DNA of 64,000 nucleotides. Source: Saccharomycopsis fibuligera x Saccharomycopsis cf. fibuligera. Taxonomy: Eukaryota > Ascomycota > Saccharomycetes > Ascoideales > Saccharomycopsidaceae. The translations under genes and the position numbers were made by a program. Of the stretch, positions 40,799 to 48,603 are shown piece after piece. Below the pieces are notes generated by a model. The model saw only the letters and a list, made by a program, of their open reading frames with translations, was not told the DNA's origin and ran no database searches. The stretch's first letter is position 1; every line of letters begins with the position of its first letter. The stretch covers positions 496,001 through 560,000 of the forward strand of contig CP012820.1 of the NCBI GenBank assembly GCA_001936135.1, written 5' to 3'.

Positions 40799-41358
40799 AT
40801 GAGCAAAACACAGACCATTAACCAGGAAATAACTCCCAGCTTCATTGGTGATCCAATCAAGATTTCTTTGACGATACCCACCACAAAGCCTGTTGTTGAC
40901 GGCAGGAACAAAGTTCCGATAACCATACACTTGAGCAAAACTGGTGGGAATGCTAGATTTGGAGCTTACGTTTACTCCATTTATGATGTATGTGTACTAC
41001 TTTTACTCAAAACCTCATTTTTTCTATTGCATCAGTATAATATAGTTTGATCAATGGATATATCACTGTTAATAGTGGTTCCCAGCATATGACAAAATTT
41101 ACTAACTGATTTAAATAGTACAAGAAAAAAATACACTCGCAACAAAACATTTACACCACGATACTTAACAGTTCAAACGAAGATCTTTCAGAATTTACTA
41201 CAAGGTTATCCAAAATTATATCAACCAAATTTGCATGTCCAAGCTATGTTAGCGTTAGTGGAAATGTTGAATTGCAGGAATCAGTGACTTACGTTAAGAG
41301 CATTATTGATTTGATTTGCGAGAAGTTTGAAGAGCAGAACGGGAAAGAGAAGCACTAG
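40799..41358 (+). CDS. POC4: Proteasome assembly chaperone 4 (Poc4/Pac4), two exons
   Basis: Exon 1 is 40799-40987 (63 codons, from MSKTQTINQEIT to AYVYSIYD). The intron is 40988-41118 (131 nt) with donor GTATGT, branch site TACTAAC at 41100-41106 and acceptor AAATAG. Exon 2 is 41119-41358, in phase 0. The spliced protein has 142 residues. The second exon reads QQNIYTTILNS, then LSKIISTKFACPSYVSVSG and a C-terminal helix ending in a charged tail. This matches the Pac4 pattern (a beta-sheet core followed by the SKLISKRL..PVYVSC-type block), and the length fits yeast Poc4 (148). Poc4 pairs with Irc25/Pac3 and helps build the alpha ring of the 20S proteasome. No long continuous frame covers this gene, so it is easily missed. 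Confidence 0.8.
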
Positions 41359-42015
41359 TGAAGGATTCTCAATTGCTGATTTTGAAGGTGACGACTGTCC
41401 CATTCTCATTATTCCGGATATTACATTGCCAAAATGTTCTCTCCAATTTAATTTGACAATCGTGACCGCAAAGATAATACAGAAGTGTGCGGACTCATAA
41501 AATATCTAAGCAGCTGCTATACTTAATAGTTATGGTTATGGTAACAGAAAGTTGATGCAATAAATAAAATTTTTCAATACCTATCATTAGTTCAAGTTTA
41601 TCTACAAACAGCATCTTGGAATTGACTGGTGTCTAAATTGTCCTCACTGACCAAATAATCATACATTTCGCTGCTGCTGCTGCTGCTGCAGTTTCCATTG
41701 CAGACATTTTGCTCGGATGTAGCTATTTAGCGAAGGACAAAAATGTATTCAACTTAATTTCGTGGTATATAGGACTAGACTTTTTAAATTTACGAACCGT
41801 TGCCATTACTCGAATATTTATCCTCCTGATATGTACAAACCCAGATACCGCTGACATGGGTCCATCGGCGACTTTAGAGACTCAAAACCAAAAGCTAGAA
41901 GTGCGATATATGACAAAAAAAAATAAAAGATACTTCACAAAATGCACAATTTACTTGAAAAGTCTTGATATATAATGTCAAACATATAATACACCATTCT
42001 CTAATTGCTCCAAAA
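41359..42015. other. Intergenic region with an unassigned open stretch
   Basis: 3' flank of POC4 and promoter of the DUF1168 gene. On the minus strand an open, protein-like stretch (41598-41716) ends in a stop but has no start; see findings. Confidence 0.5.
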
Positions 42016-42480
42016 ATGAGTACAAATAAAGACAAACTACTAAATCAACAAAGACACCAAATTGAGAAACTCATGAAAAACCCCTCCAAACCAGTAGCGG
42101 TGCCCTTGAAACCACCGGCGCCGACAATTGTAACGCCGCCAGAATTCGACAAGAGGCTTAAAGGATCAGTGGCTGGCGCTGGATCAGATGCATTTTATAC
42201 TTATAGAGCAGCTAAGAAAAAAGAGGAAGCTAGATTGAAATTAATGGACGATGAAGCAGCCAAATTGAGGTCAAAAGAGGAGTTTGAGGCAAAGAAATTG
42301 GAGTTGAAGAAAAAAGATGAGGAAAAGACTAGCAAAAATAGATTACGGAGGTTGAAGAAGAAGAAGGCCAAGGAGATGTTTGAGAAAAAAAAGGAGCAGG
42401 AGAAGGAGAAGGAGAAGCAAACGGAAAATAAAGGGACTGTCGGAGATAATGAGACTGGAAACCAGTCCTCGTCTGACTAG
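42016..42480 (+). CDS. PRKRIP1-like (DUF1168) spliceosome-associated protein
   Basis: This 154-residue protein is strongly basic in its second half. Residues 17-75 carry the family core: LMKNPSKPVAVPLKPPAP, PPEFDKRLKGSVAGAGSDAFYTYRAAKKKEEARL. This corresponds to the human PRKRIP1 pattern NP..P..P, G..AGAGSGEF..YR..RR.E..R. From about residue 70 to 140 it is a Lys/Glu/Arg-rich single helix. PRKRIP1 spans the U2 snRNP and other parts of the catalytic human spliceosome through such a helix, so a splicing role is likely in a yeast with several introns. The frame runs upstream to 41965 with only a TTG, so the ATG at 42016 is used. Confidence 0.85.
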   Translation: MSTNKDKLLNQQRHQIEKLMKNPSKPVAVPLKPPAPTIVTPPEFDKRLKGSVAGAGSDAFYTYRAAKKKEEARLKLMDDEAAKLRSKEEFEAKKLELKKKDEEKTSKNRLRRLKKKKAKEMFEKKKEQEKEKEKQTENKGTVGDNETGNQSSSD

Positions 42481-44002
42481 AAGAGCTGAAATTAAAGAGG
42501 ATGCGTCAAATCATAAAGGTCAAGCTGAATGCTGAGAAAGATAGCAAATAATCAAGAGATAGCAATAAAATTGAACAGAAAGGGAAAATGAGCGATCCGG
42601 AAATCCAAAAAAAGACACATAGTATAACAACAACAAAAAAGTAAAATATACACACAATAATAAGAAGCAACCCTAACTAGATTATTGCTAGCAATAAGTG
42701 TCAGAAAGATAACCTGGGAAAACAATTGCTGAGTTTATCAAGCAAAAGCTTCTTGATTTCTGGAACTATAATGATGTTAAATTTAAATTTATTGTTTATC
42801 ACCACTCTTACTACTCTTTTTTCGAAAGGGCTACTTTATTCTCTCTGGAAAACCCAATATCTTGTATCTTTACCTTTCCTATTTTGTAAAGTATATGGAT
42901 ATACACTAATGTCATCATTTTTGAAAACTGCAATACTCATCAGATGTTTAGAGACATAGCATGCTGAACGTACTGGGTTTCTGAATGCATTATCAATTTC
43001 CATGCTGCCCTACCCCCTTTTCATCTACTTGAGCTATGGTACGCCAGTAGTTGATATAATCGCGCCTACCCGTGAAATTGCTCAGGCCAAAATACAATGG
43101 CACATCGAGCACACGCAAGTACGTTTGGTGAAATAGTTTCGCTTTAAACAGAAAACAATGAAAGTTTGCTGAATAGAGAACAAGAACAGTATACTAAAAT
43201 AACAATATTATTGTTATTGTTATTATTATTATTATGATAATGATAATGATAAAGTCTGTAGGCAGAAAAAAAAAAAAAAGTGAATAAACAAATAAAGCTA
43301 ACAGGAAAATGAGAACAAAATGAGAAAATTGAAAAATAGCAGGATACAACATGGGATAAATTATAAACTGCGGGGATATAACGAATCAGAATGAAAAAAA
43401 TTAGATAGAAAAGATATATAGGAAAATATAAAGACAGTAACAAGTACAGAAACCACGATCAAAACGTAAAAAGAAAAAAAAAATAACTATAACCAGAAAA
43501 GATGGTGGAAAATAATAATAACAATACTAACCAAAAGAGAAAGTGGACAAGGTACAAAAGTATGAAAAATAAAAAAGATAACTTTAGAAGACTTAGAATA
43601 CGAAAAACGAGAAACTGGCATATCTTCAAGCCAGCAAGTATGATGGTATTTTGTTTTTTTCTTGTGTTTTGATGGAAGTAATAAACAATGTGGTACATCG
43701 AAATCGTCAAAAGAAATAAAACAGAGAGAAGAAACAATGTATTGTCCAAAAAGATGAAAGCCAGAATGTGCAGCAGCTAAAGCTTAATTGATACCAGCAC
43801 GATAAAAATGAGCACAGTGATGATGATGTCCCGAGCCGAAAGTAGTATCCAGGTCAAGCACAAATACTGAAAAGCCACTCTCGTTTTCGGTAGCTACTCA
43901 CAGCAAAACATCAACAGCACAGTAATGGATTAGAAATCATACATGCGTGACAGTAAACATAGAAAGTTCGTCTAACCTTTGCGTATTTTTTTTTTTTTTT
44001 AT
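42481..44002. other. Long convergent intergenic region
   Basis: 1.5 kb between the stop codons of two facing genes, long for such a spacer. It contains a TTA/ATGATA microsatellite near 43205-43250 and short protein-like frames at 42713-42889 and 43002-43136, discussed in findings. T14 lies near 43988. No gene is called. Confidence 0.5.
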
Positions 44003-44978
44003 CTAGCTTTTTGAATGAGCCTGTGGTGGGATTGAAGGAGCACTAGAACTTCCACTAGTACCAACGTGATCAGCAGCCAGTGATGATCTCGGCGGTGGTC
44101 CTGCCGGTCTCAAGTTATACAATTCGGTACCTTCCTCGCTGCTGTTACTTCTTGGACTATAGCTGTGACTATTCATGTTGCTGTTATTGTTGCTATTGCT
44201 CAAGCTACTATTGTTAATGTTGTTGTTTTGTCGACTGCCATAAAATGCAGGGAAGTCACTATCGAAATTAGCGGCCTGGGGCGAATGGTAGGCATTACTT
44301 GGCTTAGACACACCGTTTGCACCCGGTGTTGAGTCGGGTATCACTGCTCTACTATCAAGGCCCTTATTTGGATGGAAAACCCCCTGGCCGTCATAGTATC
44401 CAGCATCATACGGTTGTGCAGACTCGCTGTACGGTGGCACATAGGTTGCATCTGAAGGCCCCGTGGAGTTGATTGGCTGATTATATTGTCTTTGCGACTG
44501 GTAATATGACGGCGGGGTCATCCAAGACGTGCCTTTTATTGGCGCTTGGCCGTTTCTTCCTCTTTTGCGGTTAACGAATCTGGTTAGCCCGAACAAAAAT
44601 ATGAGAAAGACAATGAAGAGAAGGAAAAGGATCCATCTTGCCCATGTCCAGTTGGAGTTGGAGTCGGAACAGTAGTACCAATTGCAGTAGTCTATAAAGC
44701 GTCTAGTTAGTAAAAGCTGGTTCGTTCCTGAGCATTAGGGACACTCGCTTTGGGCCACTCGACCTGGGCCACTCGATTTGGATCATTCGGTTTGGCTCGG
44801 TTTGGCCCAGCTTGATGGCAAACAAAACATCAGCCAAAATGACGGGGGAATGGTCTTCCTTTGCCTGAAATAGGGGCAAATCCAAACGGGACTACCAAGT
44901 ACCGAGCCGAAAGCGCCAAAGAAAACTCAGTGATAGCAACATACCGTCTCTTTTACTGTAGGACGTTATACGGGGCAT
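44003..44978 (-). CDS. RCR-type single-pass membrane protein, two exons
   Basis: Exon 1 is 44978-44945 (34 nt, MPRITSYSKRD plus one base). The intron is 44944-44692 (253 nt) with donor GTATGT, branch site TACTAAC (44712-44706) and acceptor TATAG. Exon 2 is 44691-44003. The product has 240 residues. A short lumenal part with two cysteines (DYCNWYYCSDS) precedes a membrane segment (WARWILFLLFIVFLIFLFGL, about 26-45). Then come NRKRGRNGQAPIKGTSWMTPPSY and YSESAQPYDAGYYD..GVFHPN, the hallmark cytosolic motifs of yeast Rcr1/Rcr2. Those proteins sit in the ER or endosomes, affect chitin deposition and recruit Rsp5 through PY motifs; PPSY here could serve that. Splicing restores the transmembrane segment, which the long exon alone lacks. 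Confidence 0.88.
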
Positions 44979-45261
44979 AATCGGCGTATTTGTGTGTATG
45001 TGTTTGGGCAGTAGCGCGGTGGAGTGGTGTAGAGGGAAGGTGGTGATGAACTGGTGCACTGGCGATGTATATCAATGAGTATTCTCATCCGCTGGTTGCA
45101 ATGGGCAGTCTGTTCCACTGGCCGTACTTGTTTATTTTTTCTTCTTTGTCTTATTTTATCCGCACTTTTGTTTTTCTCAATTTCAAACCAATACGCCACT
45201 CGCTTACAGCTGCGCCACACTCCGTGTCCCGTTCTACTGGTTACAATTCCACCAGCCACGC

Positions 45262-45368
45262 TCACCTGACAGCTCATCTGCAAGAGTCACCTGACATGTC
45301 ATGTGGTACTTCAGCCGCATACGTCACCTGACATGACAGGTGACTCTTGCAGATGAGCTGTCAGGTGA
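45262..45368. repeat. Perfect 32-bp inverted repeat with CACCTG motifs
   Basis: The arm at 45262-45293 (starting TCACCTGACAGCTCATCTGC) is exactly matched by the reverse complement at 45337-45368, with a 43-bp spacer. The motif TCACCTGACA recurs at each arm end and within the spacer, giving several E-box-like CACCTG cores. It could fold as a long hairpin in RNA or as a cruciform. It lies about 285 bp upstream of the RCR-type ATG. Confidence 0.95.
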
Positions 45369-45431
45369 TAGGCGCGCGTGATATGCACGCAAGCGTGCAT
45401 GCGTGAGTGAGAGAGTATTTGAGAGAGAGAA

Positions 45432-45455
45432 TGTGTGTGTGTGTGTGTGTGTGTG
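45432..45455. repeat. (TG)12 microsatellite
   Basis: Twelve TG units, preceded by GA units (45406-45430) and followed by degenerate TATAGGTA repeats up to about 45536. Confidence 0.92.
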
Positions 45456-45677
45456 TTTGCGGGTACAACTGTATATATGTGTGTATGTATATAGGTATAT
45501 AGGTATATAAGCATGTATGTATATAGGTATATATCACGAGTAAACGACGCTGCAGCGCAGAGAGGTCTGCTATGGCGAGCAAGAGCATACGTCTATTACC
45601 TTGAACTAAATTTTCTTTTTTTTTTTTTGGTGCCCTGCAGTCTTGAGTGCAACAACACACAAGTCTGCCAGGAAAAC

Positions 45678-47309
45678 TCACTTCCCGATGTGTTGCTGGC
45701 GGTACTTGAAGGCAGCCATCAAGCCCAAGAATGAATCAACAATTTGGGCGGCGTTCAAGCTGGTAGTTTCGCTCGGATTGTCGTACGGAGGGGCCACTTC
45801 TACCAAGTCAGCGCCAACCAAGTTAATTCCTTCCAACCCGTCAACGATGTTCAACACTTCTCTGACGGTGAAGCCGCCCGGCTCGGCAGTCCCTGTGGCC
45901 GGCGCATAAACTGGGTCGAGCACGTCGATGTCAAAGGTGATGAAAACTGGCACCTCCGGATCGACCTCCTGGCCCTTGGTAGCGTGGTACACCCTTTGCT
46001 TGATACGGTCAACAATCCCCTTGATGCCGATGTAGTCTATTTCCCTGGAGTAGACGATCTGGAATCCGCAGTCTGCGTCGTGCACCAAATCGTTGTCTTC
46101 GTCAATCAACGGGGCTCGGATGCCAATGTGCATCGAGCTGTTTTTGTCAATGTAGCCCTTCTCGGCAGCGTAGTGCAAAAACGTGCCGTGGTTGAGCTCG
46201 AAGTAGTTGGATCTGATATCGCCGCCAATGACCTTTGGGTCCCAGCTGTCCAAGTGGCTGTCGAAGTGGAGCACGGCGATCGGCTTGCCAAACGTCTCGA
46301 ATGCAGACCTGATGGTCATCAAGCTGACCGTGTGGTCGCCCCCGAGGGTCACAATTCTCGGTCTGCTGCCCCAGTGGCCGCTGGCGCCGTCCGGAAGGCC
46401 GGTCTCGTTTTGCTGCTGTGCTGGGGTGGAATACCTGTGTATCAACCGCTGGCCACGGTACAACTGGTTCAACGCGATTCTGTTGTCAAACGGAGTCATC
46501 GGCACATCGCCGCAGTCGACAATCTTCAAGCTGTTATACACGTTCAAATTGGGCAAAAGGTCGCTCCCGTCACCGTAGTACTTGTTCAAAAAACCACGCA
46601 CCGGGAGCACGCCGAACCCAAGCCTCTTGCTCGCCAATCTGATTGACCTTGGACCGAACCTTGCCCCCGGTCTGAACGACGTGCCGGTGTCGAAGCCGGC
46701 CCCCACCACCGCCACGTCAAAGTCGTACTTGCCGTCTCTGCCGTGCCCAAGGTGCTTCGCGTTGAAACAGCTGAGCGGCTTGGTGTTGGCAAACGTGTTG
46801 AGTCCGCCGAAGAACGAAAGCTCCTCGTAGAGGTCCTTGGTGTAGTCGTCGTCCGGCAAGCTGAGCTTGCTGTGTTTGAGCGAATGCTTGACAATGAACT
46901 CCTGCATTGCTTTCTCGCTGTAGAACTCTTCCTCGCCGTCGCCCGAAAGCTCGCCTCTGGCGGCGACTGGCGCTTGCTCTGGCGCTTGCTCTGGCTCTAG
47001 CGCTTGCTGCTCGTCTTCCTGACGTCCGCTACTGGCGAACTGGCGGTAATCTGTGGACGGCGGACGCAACTCCCGGGCGCTTAGTAGCTGGCTGGCTCTG
47101 GAGGTCTCGTAGTCGCCGTTGACAAGGTCGCCGTACAAGAGGTCCATATACGATACCGGGTGGGCGTCTTTGGTGGCGCACCTGCTTGACGGCGGTGCGT
47201 GTCCTTGCGGCACAAGCTGTTGGGGCTGCTGGTGACGGTCGCTACCGATAGTGACGGCCTGGGCAGCGGACGCCGCGCCCATCAAGGCGAGCACAAGCTG
47301 GTGTTTCAT
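45678..47309 (-). CDS. Secreted-type ureohydrolase (agmatinase/guanidinobutyrase family)
   Basis: This 543-residue manganese enzyme of the arginase/agmatinase superfamily hydrolyses a guanidino group to urea plus an amine. The metal ligands are all there: His in LGGDHTVS (near residue 320), DSHLD (near 349) and DIDVLDP (near 457). The closing Glu is in GADLVEVAPPYD. The motif GTAEPGGFTVRE favours agmatinase or guanidinobutyrase over arginase. Unusually for a cytosolic enzyme class, residues 1-18 (MKHQLVLALMGAASAAQA) form a clear signal peptide. A Gln/Glu/Pro-rich stretch follows up to about residue 130, then the catalytic domain from about 160. It lies in the GC-rich island with strong GC preference at third codon positions. 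Substrate cannot be settled from sequence. Confidence 0.87.
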   Translation of the reverse strand: MKHQLVLALMGAASAAQAVTIGSDRHQQPQQLVPQGHAPPSSRCATKDAHPVSYMDLLYGDLVNGDYETSRASQLLSARELRPPSTDYRQFASSGRQEDEQQALEPEQAPEQAPVAARGELSGDGEEEFYSEKAMQEFIVKHSLKHSKLSLPDDDYTKDLYEELSFFGGLNTFANTKPLSCFNAKHLGHGRDGKYDFDVAVVGAGFDTGTSFRPGARFGPRSIRLASKRLGFGVLPVRGFLNKYYGDGSDLLPNLNVYNSLKIVDCGDVPMTPFDNRIALNQLYRGQRLIHRYSTPAQQQNETGLPDGASGHWGSRPRIVTLGGDHTVSLMTIRSAFETFGKPIAVLHFDSHLDSWDPKVIGGDIRSNYFELNHGTFLHYAAEKGYIDKNSSMHIGIRAPLIDEDNDLVHDADCGFQIVYSREIDYIGIKGIVDRIKQRVYHATKGQEVDPEVPVFITFDIDVLDPVYAPATGTAEPGGFTVREVLNIVDGLEGINLVGADLVEVAPPYDNPSETTSLNAAQIVDSFLGLMAAFKYRQQHIGK

Positions 47310-48603
47310 GGCAAGGCGGTCGGTCGGTCAGGTCGGTCTCTTGAGGTGGTGCGAGTGTGTAGAGCTTGAGGAACGAAGCTTGAGGAACGAAAAGCAAAAC
47401 AGCAAACAGCAAGCAAACAGCAAGCGGCCCGCCGCCGCCCCGGGGCGGCGCTCGGCCGCTTTAATACCACCAAAATTCCCAGCCAGAGCACACAGCTGGC
47501 TCTCGCGGTCCACCGCTATTCAGACACGCAATTTCGCCTCGGTTTCCCTTTTCATCGGGCGCTCCCGTTTTGGCTCCGACGGTATCGATCTCGTCGCAAT
47601 ACTTGACTATTTCATTCCCATTCCTCTGCTTTGCGTCCCAATTTGGGCCGCGCAGGGTTCCCGCGGAAACCGCCTGTACTCGTAAACGGCGGAAAGGGTG
47701 GTGCGGATTTCCGAATCCGGTAGGTGGCCATGTCCATATCCACAAATATGGATATCCCCAAGTGCACGGGCAAACACTGGCGCACTTGCCGCTTTGGCGG
47801 CGGCCTGCCCACCGCTAACCACTAGGGTCTGTGGAGCGCGGTCTGTGGAGCGAGCTCCAGAGGGCTGGCTCGGGACGGGGCTCAGCAGGGACCAAGGCTA
47901 CAGCCAGCCAGCCAACCAGCCAGTCCCGAGTAGCGAGTAGCGAGTAGCGAGACACACATACATGCGCTGATGCCTCCGAGCCAGACACGCAAACCGCTTC
48001 TCTGAGTTGGTCTGGCGGCAGCCATGGATGCTACCGCCGCTCCAGCACGACGCCAACTGCCCCACATGTCAGCGGTGCCAGAACCAACGCTTGCGCGGAC
48101 GCCAGCACACGGCGTATCGAATGTCGTGGACATACAGCGGACAGACAGCTCAAGCCACGGCGCGGGCTGCGGCGGGGCGGGCTGCGGCGCGCAAATGTCG
48201 CGCTTCTTACACCGCGCGCCGCTCATCGGCGGCGGGAAGCCGCTCATCGGCGGACTCGGGCTGAAAAAACAAAAACTAGATTATTAGATTAAGTTATTAG
48301 TAGAGGCAAAAGGGCGTAATGGAATAGGAAGAGAAAAAATTAAACAAAAGCAAACTGTATGGAGAGTAGTAAAGTAGTGAACAGCCAAGATACCAGAGCG
48401 CACAAAAATACAGAAAAACAGAAAAGAAAAAAACTATAAAACAACGGCAACTGGCAGAGAAAGAAAACACAGGCACACAACGATTACTGCGTTGCGTTGC
48501 TGCGATCAGACCAAGCCAGACAGACTAGTGCGAGCCCGTAGCTAACGTCTTCTATATTTGATTTGCTTTATTTCCAGGGCCGCACAAGCAGCAGCAGCGC
48601 CTT
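47310..48603. other. GC-rich intergenic region, no supported gene
   Basis: Promoter of the ureohydrolase and 3' flank of the RSN1-like gene. Many overlapping open frames occur, but they look like GC-rich noise. CGG/CCG strings suited to zinc-cluster factors lie near 47660-47730. A small palindromic patch (ATATCC, six bases, GGATAT) lies near 47739-47756. GAGTAGC and AGCC tandem copies lie near 47900-47950. Confidence 0.55.

Larger units (their letters stand above)
44979..45677. other. Intergenic region with inverted and simple repeats
   Basis: Promoter of the RCR-type gene and 3' flank of the ureohydrolase gene. Contains a perfect 32-bp inverted repeat, GA and TG microsatellites and TATAGGTA repeats. 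GC content rises sharply here. Confidence 0.65.

Noticed and set aside
42481-44002. Possible transposon remnant in the long convergent spacer
   Set aside because: No terminal repeats, target duplications or transposase-like frames are visible. Only simple repeats and short frames are present.
44703-44885. Small minus-strand frame in front of the RCR-type gene
   Set aside because: It lies inside the intron defined by GTATGT, TACTAAC and TATAG.
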